A stretch of DNA of 64,000 bases from Microbacterium sp. AZCO (GTDB lineage: Bacteria > Actinomycetota > Actinomycetes > Actinomycetales > Microbacteriaceae): NCBI RefSeq assembly GCF_039614715.1, contig NZ_CP154857.1, positions 372,001-436,000 of the forward strand. The letters run 5' to 3'. Below the pieces are notes generated by a model. That model was not told the origin of the DNA. It searched no databases and saw only the letters and a list, made by a program, of their open reading frames with translations. Of the stretch, positions 26,538-35,876 are shown piece after piece; position 1 is the first letter of the stretch; each line of letters starts with the position of its first letter. The translations under genes and the position numbers were made by a program.

Positions 26538-28481
26538 ATGACCTCCGCCCAGACGTCCGAGGTTTCTGCGCCCGCCGAAGGGCGCCGTGCCATCATCTAC
26601 GCGATCTCCCGTGCAAAGGACCGCGTCGACGACTACGTCTTCCACGCGCTTCGCAGCCTCCGCCCGTTCGGCGAGCGCCTTGTCGCGGTCGTGCCCAACG
26701 ATTCCTCACCTGGCGAGCGCCGCAAGCTGGCCGAGATCGCCGACGACCTCGTGGAGGGGCCGTCCGGCGGCTTCGACCCGGCCTCCTACGATCTGGCGAC
26801 CCGTCGGATCGACGATCTCGACGAGTTCGACGAGGTGGTGCTCACGGGTGACTCATGGTTCGGTCCTGTCTGCGATCTCACCCCGGTCCTCTCACGGATG
26901 TCGTCCTCCGAGGCATCCGTCTGGTCCATGGTCGAGACGACCGCAGGGCCGCCCGAGAGCTTCGCCGATGCCGGCTTCCCGGCGACGCACCTGCCGTGGT
27001 CATGGGTCCTCCTCCGTCGCGATGTGTTCGGGTCGACAGGTCCGTGGCGGGCGTACTGGGATGACGTTCGACCATCGGTTCCGGACCCGTGGGGAGAGCG
27101 TTCCTTCCTCGATTCTCTGCGGCAGAGCGGTCTTCCGATCGACTATGCATTCCCCGCTGACACACTCCCGAGCGGTGATGCGCCCGTGTTCGCCGCGGAC
27201 GCGCTCCTCGACGCCGGTTGTCCTTTCCTGTCGCGCGCGGTGTTCCTTCTCTACCCGCCGTACCTCGACCGGTTCGCGGTGATCGGGAGGGAGATCCTTC
27301 AGCACGTCGGCGATCTCGGCTTCCCTATGGACATGGTGTGGCAGAACCTCGCGCGCACCGTCGCGCCGAAGGCGCTCTATGCGATCGGAGGGATGCTCGA
27401 GGTTCTTCCCGATGAGGACGTCGCTTATGACCCCTCACGTCCGCTCCGCATCGCTGTCATCGTCCACGTGACGGATCTGGATCGGGTCGCGACGCTGTTC
27501 ACCAGGATCGACCACCTACCGAGCCCGTACGACCTGTTCGTCACCACGACCGACGGGAGCAAAGCGGCCAACCTGCAACGCCTCCTCGAGAAGAGGTCGG
27601 ACGAGCGGCTGCGGACGTTCGAGGTCCGCGTGACGCCCGCGAACCGGGGCCGCGATATGAGCGACTTCTTCGTCGGCTGCCGCGACGTGCTGCTCAGCGG
27701 CGACTTCGACGTCATCGTCAAAGTCCATTCGCGACGCACGAGGGACAAGACCGTCAACGTGCGCCGGTATTTCCGTCGCTATCAGTACGAGAACCTGCTC
27801 GACAGTCCCGGTTACGTGGCGAACCTGCTCGCGCTGTTCCAGCGAGAGCCGGGACTCGGCGTGGTGTATCCGCCCATGATGCACATCGGATACAGCCTGA
27901 TGGGCCGGGCGTGGGCGGACCTGCGGGATCCGGCCAAGGAACTCGCCCATCGGCTCGGGATCGCCGTGCCCTTCGACGAGGTGTCGCCGCTCGCGCCCTT
28001 CGGGGGGATGTGGGTCGTTCGCCCGGAGGCGCTCCTCCTCCTCAGTCGGGAGCGCTGGCGCTTCCGCGATTACTCTCGGCGGGGCGGGCAGCGGTATCGC
28101 GACCTGGCCAAGGTGCAGGAGCGGCTTCTCTCGTACGCCGCGGCCGAACTCGGTTACCACACGCGCACTGTGCTCACTCGAGAGCACGCCTCCATCAGTC
28201 ACACGATGCTCGAGTCCAAGACGGACAACCTGTTCTCGACGACGCGTGGGTGGCCTGTCGAGCAGATCCAGATGCTCCAGCGGGGCGGCTACGCCGGACA
28301 CTTCGGAATCGTCGCGCTCGCCCGCATGTACATCCGCATCAACCATCCCCGCCTCGCTCGTATGACCATGCCGCTGTTCGATATTGCCGGGCGGACCTTC
28401 GTGGCGGTCAAGTACCTGCGTCGCGGACTCCGCAGGCTCGCCCTGGTTGTCCGAGGCAAAGTCGCGGAGGCTGCACGATGA
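26538..28481 (+). CDS. rgpF: Rhamnan synthesis F-like protein 1 (RgpF family glycosyltransferase)
   Basis: 647 residues, starting 17 bp after rmlA. Two related halves are visible: the N-terminal one from AIIYAISRAKDRVDDYV to GDSWFGP, and the C-terminal RgpF core from about residue 300 with RIAVIVHVTD, NRGRDMSDFFVG, VIVKVHSRRT, GYVANLLALFQ and PLAPFGGMWV. RgpF proteins add side chains or rhamnose units to surface rhamnans using dTDP-sugars in the cytosol. In the N-terminal half the otherwise conserved NxGFDxWGY motif reads SGGFDPASYD, so that half may have lost catalytic residues. Its stop overlaps the next start (ATGA). Confidence 0.85.
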   Translation: MTSAQTSEVSAPAEGRRAIIYAISRAKDRVDDYVFHALRSLRPFGERLVAVVPNDSSPGERRKLAEIADDLVEGPSGGFDPASYDLATRRIDDLDEFDEVVLTGDSWFGPVCDLTPVLSRMSSSEASVWSMVETTAGPPESFADAGFPATHLPWSWVLLRRDVFGSTGPWRAYWDDVRPSVPDPWGERSFLDSLRQSGLPIDYAFPADTLPSGDAPVFAADALLDAGCPFLSRAVFLLYPPYLDRFAVIGREILQHVGDLGFPMDMVWQNLARTVAPKALYAIGGMLEVLPDEDVAYDPSRPLRIAVIVHVTDLDRVATLFTRIDHLPSPYDLFVTTTDGSKAANLQRLLEKRSDERLRTFEVRVTPANRGRDMSDFFVGCRDVLLSGDFDVIVKVHSRRTRDKTVNVRRYFRRYQYENLLDSPGYVANLLALFQREPGLGVVYPPMMHIGYSLMGRAWADLRDPAKELAHRLGIAVPFDEVSPLAPFGGMWVVRPEALLLLSRERWRFRDYSRRGGQRYRDLAKVQERLLSYAAAELGYHTRTVLTREHASISHTMLESKTDNLFSTTRGWPVEQIQMLQRGGYAGHFGIVALARMYIRINHPRLARMTMPLFDIAGRTFVAVKYLRRGLRRLALVVRGKVAEAAR

Positions 28482-30415
28482 AGACCGCCGAGCTCGTCAC
28501 CTTCCCCGCGAAGTCCGCCTCGCCCCTGCCCACCGCGGGTCGGCGCCTGCTGATCTACGTCGTCTACGACGTTCGGGGCGACGTCGAGGAGTACATTCCC
28601 TATGCGCTCGAGCGCCTTCGCCTGCATTGCAGCCATGTGCTCGTCGTCGTCAACGGTGTCCTCACCGAGACGGGACGCGCACGTCTCGAGCCGGTGAGCG
28701 ACGAGATCCTGGTCCGCGAGAACCGGGGTTTCGACATCTGGGGCTACAAAGAGGGGCTGGATGCGGTCGGCGAGAGGATCGCGGACTACGACGAAGTCCT
28801 CCTGGCGAACGACACCTGGTTCGGACCGATCCGTCCGTTCGCTCCTGTTTTCGAGAGGATGGATCGCCGCGCCCTCCACTTCTGGGGGATGACCGACCAC
28901 CTGAGGGTCGAGCCGCACCCGTTCACGAACACCGGTTATCTGCCGTACCACCTTCAGTCGTACTGGTTGGGCGTGCGGCGCGACATGTTCCTGTCGGATG
29001 AGTGGCGCGACTACTGGCGTGACCTCCCCGCGATGAGCAGCTACTCGGACGCGGTCGTGAAGCACGAAGGCATCTTCACCGAGCACTTCACAGACCGTGG
29101 ATTCATCGGAGAGGTCGCTTTCCCGACGCTCACCGACAAAGTCGAGAATCACGCTGTGCTCTATGCCGAGCAGCTCATCCAGGCCGGCTGCCCGACCCTC
29201 AAGCGCCGCCCGTTCTTCCAGTGGCCTCCGTACCTCGACCACCTCGCTGTCGTCGGACGCTGGACGCTGGACACGGTCGAGCGGTCCGGCTACCCGATGG
29301 AGCTCATCTACGCGGACCTCGCTCGGAACGTCGAGCCCCGCACTCTCAACGCGGATGCTGCGATGCTCGAGGTGCTTCCCGAGGCGGACGTCTCGTACGA
29401 TCCCGAAGCGCCACTCCGGACCCTCGTCGTCGCGCACGTTTTCTACCCTGAGATGACGGATGAGATCCTCGACCGCGTCGACGTCCTGCCCGGGGAATTC
29501 GATCTCGTCATCACCACCCCGGACGACGACCGCGCGCAGGCCATCGAGCAGGTCCTCCTGGCGCGACCCGCCCGGGGTGCCACAGAGGTGCGCGTCGTCG
29601 CGTCCAACAACGGTCGAGATCAGTCCGCCTTCCTGATCGGTTGCCGGGACCTCCTGCTGAGCGACCAATACGACCTCGTCGTCAAGGTGCATTCGAAGAA
29701 GACCCCCCAGGACTCGCCCAATGTCGGGCGTCATTTCAAGAGGCAGCAGTTCACCAACCTCCTGAACAGTCCGGGCTACGCCGCGAACCTCGTCGCGCTC
29801 TTCCAGCGTGAGCCTGGTCTCGGCCTGGTCTTCCCGCCCACGATCCACCTCGGCTACCCGAGCATGGGGCACGGTTGGTGGGCGAACAAGCCCGCGTTCG
29901 TGGAGCTCGCCGATGCTCTCGGCATCCGTGTCCCTGCTGACGAGATCTCGCCGCTCGCGCCTTTCGGATCGATGTTCGCCGCTCGCCCAGCGGCACTCAG
30001 GATTCTCGTCGAACGCGAGTGGACCTACGACGATTTCGGCGGGGTCGAGGCCTACCAGGACGGCGGGCTGGCCCATGTGCTCGAAAGACTTCCCGTGTAC
30101 GCGGCGGGTGAGCTCGGATTCCACACGAGGACCGTCGCGAACGCCGAGTATCTGGCATCGAGCTACGCAGCGCTCGACTACAACCTGGACCAGCTGTCCA
30201 GCACCCTCCCCGACAGCACGATGCAGCAGATCCAGCTCCTCCGGCAGGCCGGACCGATCGAGTACGGGACCTTGCGCGACTTCGCCCGGATGTACGCGCG
30301 GCTGCACCGGCCCCACGACGAGGCGCGCCTGGTCGCAGTGGCAGACAAGCTGCTCGCGGCGCGAGCAAGGCTCCGACGGGTGCGACGACTGCTCCCTGGA
30401 CGGCATGCCCGCTGA
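28478..30415 (+). CDS. rgpF: Rhamnan synthesis F-like protein 2 (RgpF family glycosyltransferase)
   Basis: 645 residues, a tandem paralogue of the preceding gene. The N-terminal half keeps ENRGFDIWGYKEGLD and ANDTWFGP. The C-terminal half has TLVVAHVFYPEMTD, NNGRDQSAFLIG, VVKVHSKKTPQD, GYAANLVALFQREPG and PLAPFGSMFA. The alignable pairs (for example FQREPGLGVVYPP against FQREPGLGLVFPP) indicate an old duplication. Both transferases probably act on the same nascent rhamnose-containing glycan, which the Wzm/Wzt exporter encoded next would move across the membrane. Confidence 0.88.
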   Translation: MKTAELVTFPAKSASPLPTAGRRLLIYVVYDVRGDVEEYIPYALERLRLHCSHVLVVVNGVLTETGRARLEPVSDEILVRENRGFDIWGYKEGLDAVGERIADYDEVLLANDTWFGPIRPFAPVFERMDRRALHFWGMTDHLRVEPHPFTNTGYLPYHLQSYWLGVRRDMFLSDEWRDYWRDLPAMSSYSDAVVKHEGIFTEHFTDRGFIGEVAFPTLTDKVENHAVLYAEQLIQAGCPTLKRRPFFQWPPYLDHLAVVGRWTLDTVERSGYPMELIYADLARNVEPRTLNADAAMLEVLPEADVSYDPEAPLRTLVVAHVFYPEMTDEILDRVDVLPGEFDLVITTPDDDRAQAIEQVLLARPARGATEVRVVASNNGRDQSAFLIGCRDLLLSDQYDLVVKVHSKKTPQDSPNVGRHFKRQQFTNLLNSPGYAANLVALFQREPGLGLVFPPTIHLGYPSMGHGWWANKPAFVELADALGIRVPADEISPLAPFGSMFAARPAALRILVEREWTYDDFGGVEAYQDGGLAHVLERLPVYAAGELGFHTRTVANAEYLASSYAALDYNLDQLSSTLPDSTMQQIQLLRQAGPIEYGTLRDFARMYARLHRPHDEARLVAVADKLLAARARLRRVRRLLPGRHAR

Positions 30416-30459
30416 GTCCACAGCGCTCGCCGACTTCCCAGGCTCGACGCGCGCCGACG

Positions 30460-30476
30460 TATAGGATTTACCAGTT
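30460..30476 (+). promoter_or_regulatory. Putative promoter of wzm-wzt
   Basis: TATAGGAT at 30460-30467 lies 9 bases before the wzm ATG in the 61-bp gap after rgpF2. A short local rise in A/T supports it. No clear -35 was found. Confidence 0.45.
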
Positions 30477-31391
30477 ATGCCCGACTTGACTGCCGCCGCG
30501 GAAGCCCGTTTCGCGCGCCTCGCCGTAACCCCGATGAGAAGCGTCGGGTCGGTTGGCACCGGGTTCGGCGCGGCATGGGCGCCGGTGCGCGACATCCTCG
30601 CGCACCGCGAGATGCTCAATCTCCTGGTCAAGCGCGACCTCAAGGCGCGTTACAAGGATTCCGCGCTCGGGTTCTTGTGGGCTCTCGCCCGCCCGCTCGT
30701 CCAGCTGGCCATCTACTTCGTCGTTCTGGGCCACTTCCTGGGCGCTGCGCGGGGGATCCCCGACTTCGCCGTCTTCGTCTTCACCGGTCTCACCGCCATG
30801 GGCCTCTTCCAAGAGATCGCGGTCGGCGGAACGGGATCGATCATCGCCAACGGCGGCCTCGTCAAGAAGGTCTACGTCCCGCGCGAGCTGTTCCCGCTGG
30901 CGAGCGTCGGCTCCGCGATGTTCAATTTCAGCATCCAGCTCGTCGTGCTGCTGCTCGCGACCCTGCTCGCCGGCGCACCCCCGCTGCACGCCGACATTCT
31001 CTATGTCATCCCGTCGCTGGCCGTGCTCCTCGTCTACGGCACGGCGTTCGCGCTGTTCTTCTCGGCCATCAACGTCTATCTGCGCGACATCCAATACCTC
31101 GTCGAGGTCGCGACGATGCTGCTGTTCTGGATGTCGCCGGTCGTCTATTCGTGGCAGATGGTGACGACGATCATCACGAATCCGGTTCTGCTGGAGATCT
31201 ACACGGACAATCCCCTCACCCTCGCCATCCTGGGCTTCCAGAAGGCCTTCTGGGTCGCGGGCGACGACCTGCAGCAGCCGGCCGATCTTCTCCTGCGGCT
31301 CGTCATCGCGCTGTTCGTCGGACTCGCGCTCCTCGTCGTCAGCCACCGCACCTTCCTGCGTCTGCAGGGCAACTTTGCGCAGGAACTGTGA
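30477..31391 (+). CDS. wzm: Polysaccharide ABC transporter permease
   Basis: 304 residues with six membrane segments in the ABC-2 pattern and an amphipathic N-terminus (LLVKRDLKARYKDSALGFLW, the usual start of TagG/Wzm/RfbD). Signature stretches are TGLTAMGLFQE, KKVYVPRELFPLASV and DIQYLVEVATMLLFWMSPV. It exports completed, lipid-linked glycans. The stop overlaps the wzt start by four bases. Placement after the RgpF transferases says the cargo is the rhamnan-type polymer. Confidence 0.95.
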   Translation: MPDLTAAAEARFARLAVTPMRSVGSVGTGFGAAWAPVRDILAHREMLNLLVKRDLKARYKDSALGFLWALARPLVQLAIYFVVLGHFLGAARGIPDFAVFVFTGLTAMGLFQEIAVGGTGSIIANGGLVKKVYVPRELFPLASVGSAMFNFSIQLVVLLLATLLAGAPPLHADILYVIPSLAVLLVYGTAFALFFSAINVYLRDIQYLVEVATMLLFWMSPVVYSWQMVTTIITNPVLLEIYTDNPLTLAILGFQKAFWVAGDDLQQPADLLLRLVIALFVGLALLVVSHRTFLRLQGNFAQEL

Positions 31392-32608
31392 GCGAACTCG
31401 CCGCCATGACCGTCGCCAACCCGACCGCTTCGCGACCTGAGGTCGTCACTCTCGACAAGGTGTCCAAGCGTTTCACCGTACGCAAGGATTCCTCTCTCAA
31501 AGAGCGCGTCATCACGCTCGGCCGTGCCGGTCGGCGGCACAAGCAGGACTTCTGGGCGCTCAGCGACGTCAACCTGTCGATCTATGCGGGGAGCACGATC
31601 GGGCTCATCGGACACAACGGATCCGGTAAGAGCACCCTCCTGAAAGTGGTCGGCGGGATCATCCAGCCGACTTCGGGCACCGTGACGCAACGCGGCCGGA
31701 TCGCGGCCCTCCTCGAACTCGGCGCGGGCTTCCACCCCGACCTGACCGGTCGCGAGAACGTGTTCCTGAATGCGTCCGTCCTCGGTCTGAGCGCCGAGGA
31801 GACCGAGTCTCAGTTCGAAGCCATCCTCGAGTTCTCCGGCGTCGGCGAGTTCATCGACACCCAGGTGAAGTTCTACTCATCGGGCATGTATGTGCGGCTC
31901 GCGTTCGCTGTCGCGGTTCACACCGATCCCGACATCCTTCTCGTCGACGAGGTGCTCGCCGTCGGCGACGAGCAATTCCAGCGGAAGTGTCTCGACAAGA
32001 TCCGCGAGTTCCAGTCTCAGGGTCGAACGATCATCATCGTCAGCCACGCCCTGGATCAGGTCGCTTCGCTGTGCGATCGCGTCGTCCTCATGAACCGCGG
32101 TCAGCTGGTCTTCGACGGAGTGCCCGTCACTGCCATCGAACGGTTCCGGGAGCTTCTCGAGCACAACGCGGTCGGCCAGGCGCGTCCTCTCGAGGGAACC
32201 ACCGCGATGGAGATCGACCGGGTGGAGACCCTCGATGCCGCTGGTGCGCCACGTACGGAATTCGAAGTCGGCGAGGCGATCGTCCTGCGGGTGCATGTAC
32301 GTGAATACCACCCCGTCGAGCGGTGGGCCGTCGGATTCAGCATCGACACGGCGATGGGGCAGATGGCCCTGGCTTCCAACACCGACCTGCTCGATCTTCA
32401 GCTCGCCCCGCTGCACGATTCCACTCACGTCGACATCTCCATCGAAAGCGCTCATCTGAGCCCTGGCCGATACTTCGTCAATGCCAACGTGTCGGGTCTC
32501 AGCGTCGACGCGTCGCACTCGCTCATGCGCGGCGCGACCTTCGCGGTGCGGGGGACTGAGACCACGATCGGTCCCGTGGCCGCTACCGTCCGCATCGACG
32601 CCTCCTGA
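31388..32608 (+). CDS. wzt: Polysaccharide ABC transporter ATPase with C-terminal cargo-binding domain
   Basis: 406 residues from a GTG overlapping wzm; a downstream in-frame ATG (MTVANPT) would shorten it by six. The ATPase domain has Walker A GHNGSGKST, the degenerate signature YSSGMYVRLAFA typical of Wzt/TagH, Walker B ILLVDEVLAVGD and the H-loop IIIVSHALDQV. Residues from about 270 form a jelly-roll-like C-terminal domain (GEAIVLRVHVREY to the end) of the type that recognises the terminal modification of the glycan in Wzt proteins. This predicts capped-chain, length-controlled export. Confidence 0.94.
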   Translation: MSELAAMTVANPTASRPEVVTLDKVSKRFTVRKDSSLKERVITLGRAGRRHKQDFWALSDVNLSIYAGSTIGLIGHNGSGKSTLLKVVGGIIQPTSGTVTQRGRIAALLELGAGFHPDLTGRENVFLNASVLGLSAEETESQFEAILEFSGVGEFIDTQVKFYSSGMYVRLAFAVAVHTDPDILLVDEVLAVGDEQFQRKCLDKIREFQSQGRTIIIVSHALDQVASLCDRVVLMNRGQLVFDGVPVTAIERFRELLEHNAVGQARPLEGTTAMEIDRVETLDAAGAPRTEFEVGEAIVLRVHVREYHPVERWAVGFSIDTAMGQMALASNTDLLDLQLAPLHDSTHVDISIESAHLSPGRYFVNANVSGLSVDASHSLMRGATFAVRGTETTIGPVAATVRIDAS

Positions 32609-32614
32609 CAGCCG

Positions 32615-34447
32615 ATGGCGGCCGAGCGGAGCCTTCACGTCCTTCAGAATGTCGTCTTGCCATTCGACGGCGAGGCTGACGTCGTGGAACTCTATGTGAG
32701 GGCCGTCCCCGGGGCCATCGTGTCGTCTGCGCGTTCGAGCTTCACCATAAGCGCCCGCCACTCGGTGTCCTTCGACTCCTACTTCGGGGCCTTCCCGGCA
32801 GGCTACTGGCGTTCGCACACATCGGTCGATCGAGTACGCCTCGTGCTCACGGCCGACGCCGCGGTCACGATCGAGTTGCTGGCGGCCGGGCAGACATCGG
32901 CGCGGCGTACCGTCGAGAAGCGCGATGTCGAGGGAACGACGACCTTCGAGGTCGCCCTGACCGCGGGGGACGCCTGGCTCTGGTTCGAAGTGTCGGCTGG
33001 CGACCGGGATGCGACGATCAGCGAGATCTCGTGGCAGGCGAACGACGCGGCGGACCGCAGAGCGGCGGTATGCGTCACGACCTTCAACCGCGAGGCCGAT
33101 TGCATTCGCGTCCTCGAGCGTCTGGCCGCTGATGCGAAGGTCCTCGATCAGGTCGGGCGAGTCTTCGTCGTCGATCAGGGCGACCGCAAAGTCAGGGATC
33201 ACGACGGCTTCGATTCAGCTGCAGCGAGCCTGGGGGAGCGCCTCACGATCATCGAACAGCCGAACCTCGGCGGTTCGGGCGGTTTCAGTCGCGGGATGAT
33301 CGAAGCCCTCGGATCCGACGTCGATGACGCCCTCCTGCTCGACGACGATGTCATCCTCGAGCCAGAGTCGATCTCGCGCCTGCTCGCCTTCGCCGCGCGC
33401 GCGCGAGGCGACCGCATCGTCGGCGCTCATATGCTGAGCCTCGTCGACCGCACCGTGCTGCACACCTACGGCGAACGCGTGGCGCGACGGGGGTTCTGGT
33501 GGTCGTCGGTCGATCCCGCACTCTCGGAGGTCGATCTCGCGGCGCTCTGGATCGAGCGCACGCCCCCGTTGCGCGCGGTGCACGACGTCGACTTCAACGG
33601 CTGGTGGATGTGTCTCGTGCCTCTCGCAGTGATCAGGCGGATCGGGGCATCCCTCCCGTTCTTCATCAAGTGGGATGACGCCGAGTTCGGTCTCCGGGCG
33701 AGCGCCGCTGGAATCCCGACCGTGACGCTTCCCGGAGCGGCGATCTGGCACATGCCGTGGACGGGCAAGGACGACGGGCTCGACTGGCAGGCCTACTACC
33801 AGTTGCGCAACCGGGTCGTCGCCGCGCTGCTGCACTCACCGGCGCGCCGGGGCGGAGGCATCCTGAGCAGCACGCTCGCTCTCGATGTGAATCACCTGCT
33901 ATGCCTGCAGTACGGGTCGGCGGAAGTGCGCGCGCTGGCGCTCCGCGATGTGCTGAGTGGACCGGGCCACCTCGGGCCCTCCCTCCGCAGCAAGACCCCT
34001 CAGGTGCGGGAGATGTTGCGAGAAGCAGGTCAGATCGTCCTCGACGACGTTGACCTTCCCGTGGGGGAGCGGTTCGGTGGGCCGGTGGAGCCCTCCGGCG
34101 CGCGGGCCAAGGTCTCACGCGCCCTGCGCGTCATGGCGCACCAGTTCCGCCGCCCCCGGCCTCCGAAACCGCAGGCGGTCGATGCGACCCTCACACGGGC
34201 AGAGGGGAAGTGGTGGGCTTTGGGCCTGATGGACTCCGCCACGATCGCCAGCGCGACGGGGCGCGGAGCTTTCGTCGCACGCCGTGATCGCCGTCGCGCG
34301 CGACGCCTCCTCGTCGAGGCGGCGTCACTCCGTGTGCGGCTGTGGCTCGCCTGGCCGCGGCTCGCCCGCGACTATCGCCGTTTCCTCGGCGACCTCACAT
34401 CGCCCAGTGCGTGGCAACGCCAGTTCTCCCTCGACGACCGCGCCTGA
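32615..34447 (+). CDS. GlfT2-like galactofuranosyltransferase (GT2)
   Basis: 610 residues. An N-terminal beta-rich domain (about 1-140) leads into a GT-A core with VCVTTFNREADCI, NLGGSGGFSRGM, the DXD-like LLLDDDVILEP, DFNGWWMCLVPL and the base-bearing WDDAEFGLRA, then WHMPWTGKDDGLDWQAYY and an RNR stretch. A C-terminal helical region completes the mycobacterial GlfT2 layout. GlfT2 builds beta-Galf chains from UDP-Galf, the product of the glf gene at 52 kb. The six-base gap after wzt shows co-transcription, so Galf is probably part of the exported polymer. It ends 7 bases from a convergent gene. Confidence 0.9.
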   Translation: MAAERSLHVLQNVVLPFDGEADVVELYVRAVPGAIVSSARSSFTISARHSVSFDSYFGAFPAGYWRSHTSVDRVRLVLTADAAVTIELLAAGQTSARRTVEKRDVEGTTTFEVALTAGDAWLWFEVSAGDRDATISEISWQANDAADRRAAVCVTTFNREADCIRVLERLAADAKVLDQVGRVFVVDQGDRKVRDHDGFDSAAASLGERLTIIEQPNLGGSGGFSRGMIEALGSDVDDALLLDDDVILEPESISRLLAFAARARGDRIVGAHMLSLVDRTVLHTYGERVARRGFWWSSVDPALSEVDLAALWIERTPPLRAVHDVDFNGWWMCLVPLAVIRRIGASLPFFIKWDDAEFGLRASAAGIPTVTLPGAAIWHMPWTGKDDGLDWQAYYQLRNRVVAALLHSPARRGGGILSSTLALDVNHLLCLQYGSAEVRALALRDVLSGPGHLGPSLRSKTPQVREMLREAGQIVLDDVDLPVGERFGGPVEPSGARAKVSRALRVMAHQFRRPRPPKPQAVDATLTRAEGKWWALGLMDSATIASATGRGAFVARRDRRRARRLLVEAASLRVRLWLAWPRLARDYRRFLGDLTSPSAWQRQFSLDDRA

Positions 34448-34454
34448 CTGGCGT

Positions 34455-35876
34455 TCAGTCCCGTTCGAGCCGCTCCTTGCGGGTCGCCATCTTCTCTCGG
34501 ACGCGGCTGATCCCGCCCTGCTTCCAGTAATAGCGGAAGAGGGCGAAGTCCCGACGGGGTCCGCGAGGCATGGCGAGGACGCGCTCGAAATGCGATCCCG
34601 CCAGCGCCGACGTTCGCTCGCGCAGAGCCGCACGGTCCGCGGCGGGACGAGGATTGACGCAGAAGTCGACGAGAGGCGCGAGGGCGCGCGACCATGCGAA
34701 CTCCTCACGGACCGCGCGCACGTTGCCGCGTGCGAGTTCTCGGGCGGCGTCGTCCACGATGAGCTCGCGGATCGCATCGGCCAGCGCCCGAGGGTCCGTG
34801 GGGGGCACGACGCGTCCCAGTTCGCGGGTGCGGATCAGATCGGCGAAGCTGTCGCCGTCGGTGGCGACGATGGGCAGCGCCGCCCAGAGATAGTCCAGGA
34901 TGCGGGTGCGGAAGGAGAACCGCGTCTCGGCATGCCATAGATGCGTGCTGACGCCGAGATCGGCATCCAGGAGGTAGTCGGCGCGACTCTCGTAGTCGAC
35001 CCACGATTCATTGAAGAACACGGAGGTGCCCGTCAATCCCAGCCGGTCGGCTGTCTCGACCGTGTCGGTCAGTGCCTGCATCTCGGGGATGTCGGGGTTG
35101 AAGTGGCGAGCGCTGAGGAAGAAGAGCTTGATCTCGGGATGCTCGTCGGCGAGGAGGCCCACGGCTTCGACGAGCGTCACCGGGTCGAACCAGTTGTAGA
35201 TGCCGCCGCCCCAGATCAGCACCCTGTCGTTCGGCCCGATCCCGGGAACGGTGCCTTTGATGCCGTGGCGCTCCTGGACGGGCGGCTCCTCGGGCAGACC
35301 GAACGGCACGAGTCGGAGCAGCGACTCGAAGGTCGGGTCCTCCGTATAGGTGACGGGGTTCAGCCGGCCGACGGTCGACAGCGCCCCGAGCCACAGGCTT
35401 CGCTGAGCCTCGGAGGCGCAGAGGAAGACGTCTGCCCGAGCGAGCTGCTCGTTGAGCAGCGACACGGCTTTCGTCACCTCGTCGGCCCACTCATCGGGCG
35501 GGCTGTACTTGTTCATCTCGAGCTGCTCCAGCTGGAAAGGATCGTAGAGGTCGGCGACCACGATCTTCTCCGTGCGCGCGATCGACGGGAACGTGCGGAA
35601 GGAGGTGCCCTGCACGACGATGACGTCGGCCCACTGCTCGTGCTCGCGCATCGCTCTGTCGTCGATCTCGCGCACGTGGACGGTCTCGAAGCGGTCGGAG
35701 CTCCGCTCGATCCGGTTCCATGAGGCGACGCGCACGTCGCAGTGCGGGGCGAGCGCCTCCGCCATGTTCCAGACGCGGATGGCCGGACCGGCCATCCGCA
35801 CGCCGATCAGGTCGCCTGTCACGATGAGGACCCGTGTGCGCGCGCGGGCGCTCGATGGGGAGGTCCGGGTGTCCAT
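34455..35876 (-). CDS. GT4-family glycosyltransferase
   Basis: 473 residues with GT-B organisation: the N-terminal part opens VLIVTGDLIGVRMAGPAIR, and the C-terminal nucleotide domain begins DRVLIWGGGIYNWFDP with a TRFSFRTRILDYLWAALPIVATDGDSF segment near the donor site. The C-terminal tail (FRYYWKQGGISRVREKM) is basic and may touch the membrane. Specificity is unknown. The ATG at 35876 overlaps the stop of the upstream membrane protein (TGATG), so both belong to one operon converging on the glfT2-like gene. Confidence 0.85.
   Translation of the reverse strand: MDTRTSPSSARARTRVLIVTGDLIGVRMAGPAIRVWNMAEALAPHCDVRVASWNRIERSSDRFETVHVREIDDRAMREHEQWADVIVVQGTSFRTFPSIARTEKIVVADLYDPFQLEQLEMNKYSPPDEWADEVTKAVSLLNEQLARADVFLCASEAQRSLWLGALSTVGRLNPVTYTEDPTFESLLRLVPFGLPEEPPVQERHGIKGTVPGIGPNDRVLIWGGGIYNWFDPVTLVEAVGLLADEHPEIKLFFLSARHFNPDIPEMQALTDTVETADRLGLTGTSVFFNESWVDYESRADYLLDADLGVSTHLWHAETRFSFRTRILDYLWAALPIVATDGDSFADLIRTRELGRVVPPTDPRALADAIRELIVDDAARELARGNVRAVREEFAWSRALAPLVDFCVNPRPAADRAALRERTSALAGSHFERVLAMPRGPRRDFALFRYYWKQGGISRVREKMATRKERLERD

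Noticed and set aside
28289..30643. Antisense open frame over the second rgpF gene
   Set aside because: No motif, composition typical of antisense translation, and it overlaps a well-supported glycosyltransferase.
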